A stretch of 64,000 bases of DNA from Prostheceraeus crozeri. Lineage: Eukaryota; Platyhelminthes; Polycladida; Euryleptidae. The stretch spans positions 124,001 to 188,000 of the forward strand of contig CAJQUW010003146.1 in assembly GCA_907163375.1 (NCBI GenBank). Reading direction: 5' to 3'. The translations under genes and the position numbers were made by a program. How positions within the stretch are numbered: the first letter of the stretch is position 1; every line of letters begins with the position of its first letter. Positions 9,855 through 22,934 of the stretch are shown here, piece by piece. The notes under the pieces are model-generated. The model was not told where the DNA came from, did no database searches, and saw nothing but the letters and a program-made list of their open reading frames with translations.

Positions 9855-12544
9855 TGGCTCTCATAGTCTACATATATTTGCTTATGAAATGAGGCAGCAT
9901 TTTTTTGTTTCCTCAATTATGTCCACTAGGCAAAATTTGTCTCTTTCAATTTGTGGATTCAGTAGCTTATTATTCCTTCATCATTTGGTTTTAAGCTACT
10001 CACCGATAATTCATTCAAGTTGCGTATAAGCTCTTTCAATTTACTCCCCCAAAATATTGCTTTTCTCTCACTCGATTGTTATATCAATTTGCCATTTGAT
10101 GCATTCTCTATCACTTCATTCAGAGCAGGCGCACATCGAACCGTTGCAGGCGTACATTGAGTAGTTTATCCTTCGTTAAATCCGGTCAAACTTTCAGTCG
10201 AACCAAAATATTTCGATGTTGTTCCAAACATTGTGATTTAAGACAATATACACAGTACAAAGCCGTTTATGAATTTTTGTTTAGCGCTTTCTCTAGCATT
10301 AAATTCCTCACCTCTTGTACAGGATGCTTAAATGCGTCCTTCAGTTTCGCCCATCTTTGAATGAATACTAGTAGTTAAATGCGTGTAGCACATGCTGTAA
10401 ACGTGCCCGCGTCTTCTTAATGGAACACCTTTGTCCAGGGGCGCATTCAGAAATTTTAGAATGGGGGGGTTTACAAAATCAACGGAAGACAATCGACTTA
10501 GATGGTTTCAATAGCCTATCACAAATTATTTTCTTTTAATATAATCCAAAGATAGCATCAACAGGCACCATTCACCGTTTAAATTGCACACACAATCAGC
10601 ATTAAAAGAATGACCGTCATTACAAGTCAGTGTCCTCAATGATGTATTTTATTACATGTGTATGGCATTTTATGCGTGCAATAATATTTTAGCATAGCCT
10701 AAGTACATCTTAATACCCATAATGAAATGCATTTTTTCTTTTCATGTGGAGGAGCTAAACTTGTTCGGCTACCCTTAAAGTTATTATATTACATTACTTA
10801 TCACTTATTTCTAAAAAATTGTCCAAGAAGGAAATATAACAGTTCATGTCTTTTATTTCTAGATAACAGTTTTAATCTTCTTACTCATCTACTAAAATTT
10901 TAAGCGTGCTTTAAAATCCATTTTGTAGGTTTCAATAGCAGAATAGCAATTGAGAGGAATGTCCTTGTGTATACCAAGGACATTTCCTATGCAATCGGTT
11001 TCCGCTGCTACAATGGATCTGCAAAGTGATGCAGTAGTTCTCAAAATGGACCGGGAGACATTCTCCATGTCCGCCTTGGATACGCCAGTATGTCAGTGAA
11101 TTCTGGAAGTCATCGGAAGTTTCCAAACAGAGCATACATGTACTCTTATTTAATAACATTAGTAATTTCTTTAATATGTGATTTCGTCACACTATTTCGG
11201 TATGCTCTTTGCAAAGTTAGTCTTTGTTTGACTCGAGTCGTTGATGGTGGTGTCACAAAATAGCATCCTAAAATTCAAAATATGTTCAAAATTCTGGATC
11301 TTATAGAAAAATAGGTAAAAGGGCGACGTTCATCGCATATTTAGGGGATATGAATATTTTCATTTTACTAAATATCTGTCTAATGTTATAAAGAAAAGGC
11401 AGTTTGCGTCAGGGGCATTCGAAATAGCAAATGGGAAGAAGCATTAGCACCACTGGCGATGTCATTGTAGGTAATATAAGTGAAGTATTTAAAATTTGAT
11501 TTCCTAGATGCTATGCAAATGCATGATGATCTTATATGGAAGTTTTGCAATTCTGCTGCTGTGTAAATTATTCATGAGCAACTTGAATTACTGTAGATGT
11601 CCGAATTCCTCAAAAATTTCCATAAGTTTCAATATTCAAAAAGGAAGGAATAGAGTCGTCAATGCAAATTTATTAAAACATGTAGACTCCGCGAGCGCTT
11701 TCGAAGCCTCTAGTCATGCGATGCGGCCGAGTAAAAGTGACATCACAGTGAAATGCGTACACATTTAGATGCAATGAATAAAACTCAAGATAACTCATTA
11801 TAACAATAATGCAATAAATAACTCAAGACGGAAAGATAGCACAAAAGATATTGACAATCAAGACTGCCAGAGCAACAATAAACTATATACAAACTCTTTA
11901 TGAACACAAAGGGCTGGTGCTGTCAAAAAGGACTTTCCAAAATGGTCATGTAGAAAGCATTTCTGTGGAAAAACATCGTGTGCCATTGTAGATATACGTT
12001 AAACAAGAATTCTCCAAAGTTCAGACTGAAAGACGAATATTTTTGGAAATGCGACTCGTAGAGCAAATATTTGACTGGAGGGGCAGAGTGCGCAATAGCC
12101 AATAGGTATAAGTATCAAAGCATACGAAGCTACTGTGAAGGGGCAATGCAAGTCTGTAAACTCATGGATGGAGTTTTAGGATTAATGGTGTTTTATTTTA
12201 CGATTTTCAATATTAGATCAGAGTTCATGATCAACGCAAGTATCCACATTTAAAAGTTTTCAAATATTTTTAAGCGCATTGTTTCCAATTAAACGTTTTC
12301 AATTTTATGAAAGCAACGTGCGTCATCAAACGACAAGTTTTGTCCTATTTCAGTTTTGTGCAATTAATTATGATATTTCTCAAGCAATGCATATTTATGT
12401 AAATTTGTCTTATGAAATTGGGTTTATTATGTCGTACATGAGCCTACTGAGTATCGGCAGCCTACATTCTTTATTAGCCCTACTGAAAACATAGCATTTA
12501 TACGCTGATTCTGAGTTGGACTTGAAGGTATACCCCAAAAAACT
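9855..12544. other. No recognisable gene
   Basis: AT-rich DNA with only short, unconvincing open frames. A 12-bp stem (about 10951-10988, GGAATGTCCTTG...CAAGGACATTTCC) is the only local structure noted. Around 10436-10490 a short GGGGCGCATTCAG...GGGGGGG stretch could be a transposon end, but no partner was found. Confidence 0.5.
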
Positions 12545-12945
12545 TTCTGGACTGCACCCCTGAGTGACACCCCTCTCTACTGGTGCTCACTAAGATTCTA
12601 CAGTGGCCTTATGAATTTGCACTGGCTCCCCTTGCTTTCACCGCTGCCCTTTAGGCTTCCACAGATGTTCTCTTAGGTTTTTTAGAGCATCTGTAACTTC
12701 AATGAGCTCCTCTTAGCTTCCAGCGACGTCTCCTCAGTTTCGTTAGGCGTCCCTACACTCAAGCGGCACACCCGTAGACTTTCCTGACGCCCCTCTGCAT
12801 CCACTCGTGCTCTCCAAGGTTCTACAACCTCCCCCCTCTGAACTAACATTCGCGCCTCTTGAGCTTCAATGATCGCCCCTTTGCTTCCAGTGTCGCCTAC
12901 ATAGTTCAGATGGGCGCCCTCTTAGCTTCAAGCGGTGATAAGGTC
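12545..12945. repeat. Degenerate minisatellite, unit about 27-32 bp
   Basis: About a dozen diverged units share the pattern CGCCCCTCTTAGCTTCAA(G)CGG with variants such as CTCCCCTTGCTTTCACCG and GCGCCTCTTGAGCTTCAATG. The stretch is clearly more GC-rich than its surroundings. The unit style resembles, in reverse complement, the GGGGCC-rich array at 32.0-32.7 kb. Confidence 0.7.
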
Positions 12946-14914
12946 AGCTTCGTTGTGCTCATCAACTAGCCGTATCCGTTGTTCAATTACAGAATATCTC
13001 AAATGACTTTTGAGACGATTCTATGGAAGAGCGGTCACCAGTGACTAAATGTTCAGTTGCTGCACATCGAATTTGCACTATTATTGCTTCTGCATAACTT
13101 CATGGAAATTCGTCCTTACCTTTATTGAGGATGATTTTCAAAAGAATGACGCTACTTCATTGCTTACTAGTTCGGGAGCTAGCACGAATTTTTGCTTCAA
13201 GACCTTTTGTCTAAGTTCATTAATAACTAAGATTGGAAACCCCATGTATTTCCAATGGAGAAATTGTGACTTATTGGTTGTAATCACGGATTTATTGAAC
13301 TGTTGACTGCAGACCAAAGTCGAAGAAGTATTTTTTGAATATGATTAGTATAGAAAGTATTTGGAATCTCCAGAACATGCACTTTTAAATGTTCAATCTT
13401 TTGACCTATCTGTTTCCAAATCTCAGCATCGCCATCTTAACATTCTTGAAGAGCACTATGATAATACTGCACGGGTGCGAGCAATTCCAGTCACTGCTGA
13501 TGAAGTTAATATAGTTATATATCTCCTGTTTAAAACCTAAAAGTTTCCGCTAACTTTTCGATGTTGCCTACTCTTCTCTATCCGAGAGGCGAATCAGTAA
13601 TTTGAAGTCTCTTTTATACTGCGATATGCTGATTTTGAATACAGTATGATATTTTGCGTTGCTATTGTTGAACTACTCGTTTATTTACTGGCATGATGAC
13701 TGTCATTAAAGCTGTTTTTACCCAAAAATGTTCAAGGCCACTCAATAAGCAAATAATCAAAGACAAGTTATGTTTTCAGTGAACATTTGAATCTTCTCAG
13801 AAATGTTGTATTCGCATTCTGTGACAAGGGAAAGGAGTTTATCTCGACTTTCGATCACCGAAATAGGGAAGGAGAGGTTGTCAAAATTTCAATTAAATCA
13901 GTCAAAACTCGCTGGACTATTCGTTGTACTTCAACTGCCGATCGCACATGATGATGAATCAAAAAGTCCTCAGCTAGTAGCTGAATAATTTTTCCAAAAC
14001 ATTGAATTTCGTTGAATTAAAATTATTGTTCAAATTAAAATATGGGTTCAGCATGGTACCCAGAGTTACGATATGTCCGCTATTTTCCGCTTTTCGAAAA
14101 TTGTCCTTTATTTCTCGTTATTTTATTAATTTTGCTATTATTTCCTCTTTTCTTCAAATCATCATATGTATATTGCGAAATCGTACTGAATTTTGCTATC
14201 GCAGTCCTGGAACTTTCATAGTAACATTCAAATAAGTGGATTAAAGTGGAATACACTTAGGTATGATAATCTTAATTTATTGCATCAGGTGAATATAACA
14301 TGATTTCGAGGAGGGTCTACAAAAGGGAATATTAACGTATGCGTTTATGCGTATGGGATGTTTCTAATAAAAGAGAAAGATATTTTCTATTTCTGCTGTT
14401 CCTGCATCACATCATCGCATCTTGGCTGTTTTTGGAAGCATAGAGATCAATTCAGCAAAAGAAGGACAAACTTTGAAAGAACAATTTTTTCCTGAATTCT
14501 TCAAATCCTTTTAAGGGTGCAAAACTCAATGTAATCCTACTTTTAGGTTTTTATCATTTTCTGAACACATCGTTGAAATATTGTGCTCGTACTTTCATGC
14601 ACCAAATATTTGTGGTGCTTCTGTCTTTTATGCTTCTGTAATCCATCATACAGTACAAAAGTGCATTTTGAAGATGCATCCATGCTTAGTGAACAATAAG
14701 TAGGTCTATGGCAGTATTACTGTATCATGTCCTGCGCTACATATTAATACTTGAATCAAGCTTTCAGATTGTAATGTACTTTGATGTGACATTAATAATA
14801 ACAAGAAGCCTACCTTTTGTGACATGCGATTTAATCATGCCAGTAACAGACGCGGCACTATATACATGTACTATACACGATGCACTAAATCCGGGCACTA
14901 CTTTCATGTATGTG
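12946..14914. other. No recognisable feature
   Basis: AT-rich sequence between the minisatellite and the hAT element. Open frames here are short and show no protein motif. Confidence 0.5.
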
Positions 14915-14922
14915 CTGCGGAC
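14915..14922. repeat. Target-site duplication, left copy (ctgcggac)
   Basis: It matches 21114-21121 (ttgcggac) at 7 of 8 positions and abuts the CAGTGTTGCCAC terminus. Confidence 0.8.
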
Positions 14923-16257
14923 CAGTGTTGCCACCGGCCTAATAGAAAAAAAATACTCAGGCCAAATTTTTTTACGCAGCTTTTCCGACTATCGTGAATT
15001 TAACTGTAGGCCTATCAAAATAGAGGCCTGTATGTAGCGAAAGAAAATATAAAGCAAATAAATTTGATTCAGGATTTACGCTAATCGATTGTTTAAATAG
15101 ATAAGTCCTGTAAGCTTTCATCTATCTTACAATATATCATAAAATTTGTTTTCAGGGACACAACTGGCATTTCTCAAGTAAAATATATACTAACTAAATG
15201 AATCCTTTTCGCGATCGTATTGTTTTATTAGATTAACATAAGGACTTATAAAATTAGACTGTAGGGACTATGCCTAATCTTCTAAGGGGCGCTTTACATA
15301 TGTATCGGTTTACGAGGAGGTCCTCTCATAGACCAGTGTGCGTTAGGGTATGGACTTACACCAACGTGTTGGCCTACTTTCACTGATACGTACAGGATCA
15401 ACATAGAAATCAGATCATATTCTTCTGAGGGATGAGTATCTAGCCAAGCTAGACGTTTCTGTGTTTCTAAGTTAAATCATGGGCTAGTGGGGAGGTCATC
15501 CCACAGATCCTGTCAGGTTTGGCTTCAAAGTAAAATTCTTATGGTTATAATTATGAATTAGGCCTATGATGAGCCGTGGCCCGTGGGGAAGCACAAACTA
15601 TTCTTTTAAAGTACGAAAAGCTTATATAAAGTTAATATATAGTATAATGAGATTATATAATCGAAAGTACCACTAGTAGTCTCAATTGAGTAAAATGAAA
15701 CAAAAGATATGAATTACCCGCTAGCCTACACAACAGAATTTCCCGCTAACCTGATTGGAAATATACGTTTAACTGTAAGACAAAACATAAGTTGGTGTTA
15801 TGAATAAGTTTATTTTCACAGGCCATAAAAACTGATTGGAGTCTCGAGAAAATATCTCAGGAAAGTTCAACAAAAATATGAAAATATCATAAAACTTAAC
15901 AAAGATATGAATTATTACTACCCAACTGGTAATATGTAAGTTGATTGGGATAAAAATACAATTATATCACATTGTCACCAGCATTGGCAAAAGTGCACGC
16001 CGTTTGGACATTATTTTAGTCTGTAATTTTCAGAAATATATTTTGCATACATTTTATAAATATGAAGCAGACTCAATAAAAACATACGATTATTTTTATA
16101 ATGCATAGAAATATAGGAGTGATCGTAGAATTTGTAAAACAATTAGAAGTTTGATAGCTATTTTTGCTAATGATGGTGACTGTATGAAGATTGAAGAAGT
16201 CGTTAGAATCACTACATTTTTTTGGCTGCCTTGGCTATAGCCAGATCGGTTAATTTT

Positions 16258-18596
16258 TTAGTGTTGCTCATTTTCTTCTTCACAAGTTTTTCTGTCACAC
16301 GCTCTAGAATCTTTTCTTTCTCTTTCATTGCCGCCACCTTTTTTTCGATATTGTTCTAGCATTTCTTCTGCTGCATCTTTTTCAGTAGTGAGTTCAGCTT
16401 TCTGTGCCGAAAGAAGCGTTTCTTTTTCGTCCAAAACTTTCTGTCTTTTACTTGCTTTCATCTCACTCTCGATTTGTTCGTGAATTCGCTTCCTTTTTTT
16501 CTGTTCCTTTTCTTTGCGTGCATATTCCTCTTGGTCAGCTTTTATTTTGACCTTATATGCAGCCGATGCATTGAATCCTGCTGTTAAATAAGATTCATTC
16601 AAGGGGAATGTCTCACAAGTGGTTGAAGTGGCTTTCAGGAAGCCACTAAGAACAACACATGAATCGATCGACATTTTTTGCAGTCGATTGCGTTTCTTGG
16701 TGAGTAAATCACTCAGTTCACTAAACATTCGCTCAACGGCGGCGTTTCCACAAGGGATAGTCATACATCCAAATGCGACTCGGCATAATGTAGGATATTT
16801 TGTATCGTTTGTCCCACTATTGTCCTTGATTTCACTGACATCAAGCCAAAATTGAAGGACATCCGTTCTATTGTAGGACTTGTCTATATCGTTTACCGAC
16901 ACATCCACAGAATATGATTTCCACTCTATATCCAATTTATTCAACTCGTTATCCGACAAACCCATTGCGCGTCCAATTGACACCACAGCTCCACTAGCTT
17001 CATTTCTATATGAAAGTCGAACGAATTTTAAGTCACGCAAAACATTATTCGCCATTGGCAGCATTTTCTGAAGATATGTAATCAATTTCATATAAAATGC
17101 TTTCATGCGAATAAAGAATGATTTCCGTACTTCAAGACAAGACTCGCGTAAAACTTTCTTCGCTCCTCTCCGATATAGATTTCGTCATCTGGGAGCCAGA
17201 ATTTCTCGTCGAACGAAATAGTAGTCAAATTGTAGGAAAACTTTTGTACATGACTCGATTGGAGACATTTTGATAGCAAGTCACGATAGAGTGCTCGTAT
17301 GTCCTTGTACAGATTTTGGATTAAGACACCATTCTTTTGATAGCGTTTCTCGAATTTGTCCAAGTCAGGTAGAACCGCCTCCAGGAAATTTAGATCAGCC
17401 AGAACACAATGCTGTTTTATATCCGACATTATTTTCCGCACTTTTGGATTCATCAATTCATCCTTTTTCTCTGCTGGAAGAGTATTGACGAAGTATTCTT
17501 TTAAAGCAGGAAATTGTTCTAGTAGACACGAAACAACTGGAAGGAGTTGAAGCCATCGCGTTTCCACTCTACGCAATGGTCGATGATTCTCTAGTTCTAA
17601 AATTTTCTGCACATTTTTGTACCTTGTCCAGGGCGATGTGTAGTTGAAGTAACTGTGGACATTATCGGCAAAATGTTCAGCTGATCCTCCCAATTCGTCA
17701 CATGCTGCACGGACTCCATTTGCAATTACATGTAAGTTACAGGTTCCGGTGTTTAAGAGATTCGGCGCTGTTTTCTTCATGATCTGATGAAATCCATTTA
17801 ATCGCCCATCCATAACAGACGGTCCATCAGTACTGATACACACACAATTCTTAATTGGCAAATCGAAATCGATCAAAATATTCAGCAATTCAGTCTTCAA
17901 ACTTTCGGCAGTTCCACTTTCAATTTCAGCAACTTTCAAAGGAAGGATCATAAGTTGTCGTCTTTTAGATGAAATATAAGCAATAGAAACTGCAAGAAAT
18001 TTTCGATTTGAATCATTTGATTTATCAATAGACAACGAAAAAAGTCCGCAGCCAGAATTCAAATATTGAATTATTTCTCTTCGCACACATGGTGTCAACG
18101 CATGGTTTATAAGGTAAGATACCTTCGTACGCTTACATTTCTTGTCATTACTAATCTCACTGTCAGGAAACATAGATTTGTAAACTCTTGAGTGGTCGGC
18201 CACAGAAAACGAAATGTCATGTTCTACATACATGAGACACATGCGAAGCTCCGCACGCAATACATCTTCTGAGTGGTGAGAAGAATTATGACTGACAGCG
18301 ACAGGTGCATTTCTATCTGCACCGCTCCGAAAAAAATGAGTCAATGGTCCTTTGGTCGGCTTCTGCATAAAATTCCTGTGTTTCTTACCACTTGCGTGGG
18401 CAGTAACTGCGCCAAAACCATTCCTTGACAAATTTATGCTTTTATTACATTTAAAACACAATGCCAACGATTCGTTTTTGGGATCTGGCTTCAACCATTC
18501 GTGCACAGGTGTTTCATCTATAATTCTTTGAAGCCAATCAGACCGAAATTTTGTCGATCGCGGCTTCGACTGTGTCATTGGATAAGCTGTCGACAA
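16258..18596 (-). pseudogene. hAT transposase with N-terminal zinc finger, one frameshift
   Basis: The first part (18596-17103, 497 residues) opens with a BED/TTF-like finger: CFKCNKSI, then HASGKKH, with the hAT-typical WLKPDPKNE before it. The ribonuclease-H-like core follows, including LSIDKSNDSNRKFLAVSIAY and NCVCISTDGPSVMDG. The second part (17106-16258, 282 residues) has the hAT dimerisation region GNAAVERMFSELSDLLTKKR and then a lysine/glutamate-rich coiled tail. The two frames meet around 17103-17106 in different phases, so one short indel inactivated the gene; both halves are otherwise open. It sits inside TIRs with a TSD, which makes it the element's own transposase. Confidence 0.9.
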
Positions 18597-18786
18597 GCTG
18601 AAAAATATAAAAAAATATTGTAGGAAATCAAAGCAAAGAAATCATATCAGCATAAATGTAAGTCAATAGTAGTAAACCTTCCTTCATATCTCATTGTAGT
18701 TTTTATCTCAAAACTGGAGTGAGGAATATTAAGATACACGTGAATTACACCATAACCTGCAGGGCACCACCGAAAGAATACTCCTA

Positions 18787-19195
18787 CAGTAAGACCTCGA
18801 TATAACGTACCCTGATATACCGAACATTTCCCCCGTGTAGGATAATTTTCCTATCTTTTACACATATTTTTAACCTCATTATAACGTACAGTATAACCTC
18901 GATAGAAGGTATGAATTTTTTAATCTTACTGATGAAATGATGCCACAATATTTACAGTGCGTGAAGAAATGGACTCAATGGTAAACAATCAAAAATGTGC
19001 CGACACAGAACTTTGTCAATGTTCGATCAATTAGATAGATTAATCATGTAGGCCTGCACGTACTACTCAAATATCCGAACTGAAACTATTGCTTTTGAGC
19101 TTCGATAGTATCCAATTTTAGTTAAAAATGAGTAAACCTCATTATAAAGTACAAAATTTTGGTGTCCCGATTTCACTTTATATCGAGGTTCTATG
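18787..19195. mobile_element. pogo/Tigger-like MITE nested in the hAT element
   Basis: It begins CAGTAAGACCTCGATATAAC after a TA dinucleotide and ends with the inverse TTTATATCGAGGTTCTATG. Internal copies of the terminus (AACCTCATTATAACGTAC, TATAACCTCGATAGAAGG) are present. It has no coding capacity. The right TA target copy is not clear. Confidence 0.65.
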
Positions 19196-21113
19196 AGAAA
19201 ATCAACTAAAAATCTTATGTAAAATCTGTAAAAGAATGTCTAGATGTTTTATCAATGTTTCCAAACCCCTACATTGGAGTATGACTGAGTACCTCGGATA
19301 GGGTAGGGCATAAAACAACAAGAAACAAATATGAAATTCTGGGACAGAGGAACTTTAATAAAATTCAAGAAATTTACTTTAAATAAACTAAGAGTAACCC
19401 AAAAATTCCCCTACTTGACAGGCATCAATGATTTATAATATTACTCATGGATTTGCAATGACGACTCCAAACTAAGACTGAATGGTCATAATATCGATTT
19501 TAACATGCAATACAAGTAATAGATACGATACATTAAGTAGCCATGATGCAGTACTCTGATACTTTACAATTACATCTTTGTTCGAATCTATTGTAGCATG
19601 AAATGAAAATGACATCGATGTAAAAGTTTGTGAAAACTTAAAGGCTTAAATATGTCATGTAAAATTATGGAATACGTGTAATCAACTGACGCACAATAAA
19701 TATCGATAATCCATAATTGTCTGTCGGGTACAGTTGAAGCTGATAGGTTGGTAAATTCTATTCGAACAAGGATGTAGTCTGAATAAGATATGATAATGAT
19801 TAATGAATTAAAAATTAAGTATACCTAAGAAGCAAGAACAATGTTAATGAAATCAAGGAATGGAACCATCAAAATATTATAGGCCTATCAGGAGATGAAC
19901 CTGGGTCTTTCACATACCGGGTGAATATGCTGATATCAAAGCGTTTGGCTGATATAGGCATACATAACTATCAGCGATCATGTTGCATTACTTGGTGACT
20001 TACAATTGAACAAAAGAACAGTACATGACGTCCTTTCCTCGAGACACAAATGCGTTGACGTGTAGCCTATTTACTTTATGCTAGTAGCCTATATTATTTT
20101 ACTTTTACTATGTATGATGAAAAAATCAAAGCAAAGACGTGACCTTAATTAATCAGAAGCCCATGGCAAGCAATGTTGAAAGAAATTGATCGACCATAAG
20201 GATCATGGATCGTCGACGTCCGTGGAATGTAACGATGGCTTTTATTCATAACTTTCGTTATGCACTTTTGAGTTGAATCGTTGGAATAGTGTCGAGATAT
20301 TCGAAGCGATGCAGCAAACATATTTCATTAAATTTTCGAAACTCGGTCGATGATACATGATAATAAAGTAGCTATACATACATCGGTTCATTTTATATAG
20401 GCCAATTTAAATTGCATCAAAGATGCATGTCAGGGCTCCCTACATTTCAGGATAAATCTCACTGAATCAAGAAATCCGTCAACTTTGACATTAATGCCTT
20501 GGAAGGTTCCAAAGTTCAGGGTTATCATGATAGCATGCTTACACGTTCACAGTCGAAGACTCAGAATCATGACTAACCTAAAGTATGCATATTTGTAGTC
20601 CGTATAATGACAATATTGAACATGGAAAGGAATTAAAAAGATAGTTTTCCCAGAATTTTTATTGAAAGAGATAATAATCATTTACAGTAGACAATTATTG
20701 TCGTCCATTCAAATGAACCACGTAAATTATTGATGGAATAACGAATTGGTCAATTCACAGATTCACTTGTCATTTTGTAACATAGTCCGATCCAAGATGT
20801 GTTCATGCACTGCCAATTTCCAAAAAGACAACATGAGATAAGACGGAAGAGTTTTCTTGAATTTATTTCTCGGAAAATAAGCTGGAAAGGTAAATTTTTG
20901 ATTGATAACACAATTAGAATCTCTTTAAGTTAATTAGGGTTAATTTTCTATGATATATGAAATCAATAGACTTGTAATAAAGCACAACTTTCCCACTTTT
21001 CTGTTTCAACAAAAAAATACGCAGGAAGACAAAAAAACAAAAAACACAACGTTTTTACGCAATTTTCAAGAAAAATACGCATTGCGTAATTTACGCAGCA
21101 AGTGGCAACACTG

Positions 21114-21121
21114 TTGCGGAC
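21114..21121. repeat. Target-site duplication, right copy (ttgcggac)
   Basis: Partner of 14915-14922, directly after the right hAT terminus. Confidence 0.8.
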
Positions 21122-21407
21122 GCACGAAGTTAATATTTATGTATTCCACGAAATTCTGCGACGTTCAATAGATTGGCGATCAACCGAAACCTAAGTTGGA
21201 TGGATGTCTACATAATATTATCATAACATGCTCACTTGAATGGTGAAAATAATTATGTTTCAAAATCTTTTTGAAGTTATGAGTATTGAACATCGAACAT
21301 TTTTCAATAGTACGCACTCACGATGGCACCATTTAGTAGACACTCATTGCTCATTGCAGTTCATGAAGAATGTGAACCTAGGTATCCTTACTTTTTACTT
21401 TATCCGT

Positions 21408-21640
21408 TTAACGTCCTTTTCTCCATCTCCGTTCGATTGGACGATGATTCTTCATGGAATGCATCCAAGTAATCCGATTGAGCGCTTCGGTTTTTGAGGC
21501 CCCATTGCCGACAGTCTGCGGACACTGTTTTTCCCACGTCTTCTTTGGGCGGTCTCTTGGTGTTGGTCCGCTGATCTTCATTTTCCACACTTTCTTGACC
21601 CAATCGCTGGTATCTTTCCGCACCACATGGCCTTACCATC
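21408..21640 (-). pseudogene. LINE reverse-transcriptase C-terminal fragment
   Basis: The frame reads DTSDWVKKVWKMKISGPTPR, then RPKKTWEKQCPQTV and RITWMHSMKNHRP. This matches the end of many animal LINE (CR1/RTE-like) ORF2 proteins, where a GRPxxxW...D...W block precedes the stop. Only the last 70 or so residues remain; neither the catalytic RT core nor an endonuclease is adjacent, so it is a typical 5'-truncated copy. Confidence 0.5.
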
Positions 21641-22930
21641 ACAATCTGCACACTCTCATGGCCTCATCGTTCAACTGCAGGTTCAGGCTCGCCAGAAGGT
21701 CTTCGTTGGCAACTCTATGTTTGAGAAACATGAGTTCGATAAACGCTAGTCAAGAATTTTATAATACTGTCAAACTTCGATATGGCGACCGCTCTCGGTT
21801 CCGCTAGGTCGCATCAGCGCGACGGTCGCTGTACCAAGAGATTATCATTACCGCTGCTATTTAATGAGTAGTATGAAAATCAAATGAGCAATTTTGGGTT
21901 GTTTCAATGCTGTTACCACTTCAAGATCACATTGTCATGAAAAAATGCATTATTTTTTAGTGAAAAGTATCCATATTTATCTACAATATTTTATTAATTT
22001 CCCAAACGTATACCTGTAGAGTATTATGGACATTCATCGCTTACTTTCAGGCACCGCTTCAGTCATTTGTAGACTCACTTATCTTTTCTGAAGAAATGGT
22101 CAGTTGTAAATTGACGACGTCTAGCTGCGGATTCGTGTTCCTCAATAATAAGAACTCCACAATAATAATAATTTATTAAGCGGCTTGAAATGCCAATACA
22201 TAAGTCAGAAGTCATAGAAAGTCGCAAACGAATACAGCATAAGAGATGCAGAAGTCTGGATCTCTGGGGACTCTGGAAAGTTGCAGACAATAACAGGAAA
22301 CTTTCATTGATAAGATATTACATCTGGTTAGCACCAACTTGTGAATGGACAGATGAATCTGCTCACTAATCGGACACCATATCACAACAATTAGAAAAAA
22401 CAAACTTTCGAATGGAATCTTGATATCAACGATGGTGAAGTGGTCAAGATTGCACCCTTCATGAATAGCCGACAAAAGGCGGCAATTTGTAAAGGAGTCA
22501 ACATACTTATAAAAGGATAATTATATCACTCTGAACACAGGAATCATGTGGGGCAGCTGCTGCGACCAGTGATTGAGATTCTTATCCACATCATTAATGC
22601 CGACTTAAGCTGTCAATTAAGTTAAAATACGTGCTGATTTACATTCCAATTGTCAACAATTTAAGGATTAGATTTCATCGCGAAGATGATGACATGTCAT
22701 TTTTATTGTCAATTCATGCGTATCAACTGCATTGCATTTGCAAATGTAAAACCGCACCTGCATTTATATTCTTCGCTTATGTTCCATTTTTCCTTGTTAC
22801 TTTAGGAAGGGCTACTCCACTTCGGAGGCGGTTGAGCGTCTTTCATACACAGTACGGCAGTTCCTTGCCGCGCGGTAGTTTGGCCTGTGGTAACTGAGCG
22901 CTTGGTGTGGCTATAAGGAAGCTGCGTCGT
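21641..22930. other. No recognisable gene
   Basis: AT-rich DNA between two LINE fragments. Nothing with protein motifs was seen on either strand. Confidence 0.45.
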
Positions 22931-22934
22931 GACT

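Larger units (their letters stand above)
14923..21113. mobile_element. hAT transposon with TIRs and TSD, about 6.2 kb
   Basis: The 12-bp termini CAGTGTTGCCAC are perfect inverted repeats, flanked by (c/t)tgcggac. Both subterminal regions carry TACGCA/GCGTAA motifs, as expected for transposase binding. The minus-strand transposase lies at 16.3-18.6 kb. The 1.3 kb to its left and 2.5 kb to its right inside the element hold no other gene; 18787-19195 is a nested pogo-like MITE. Confidence 0.9.
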
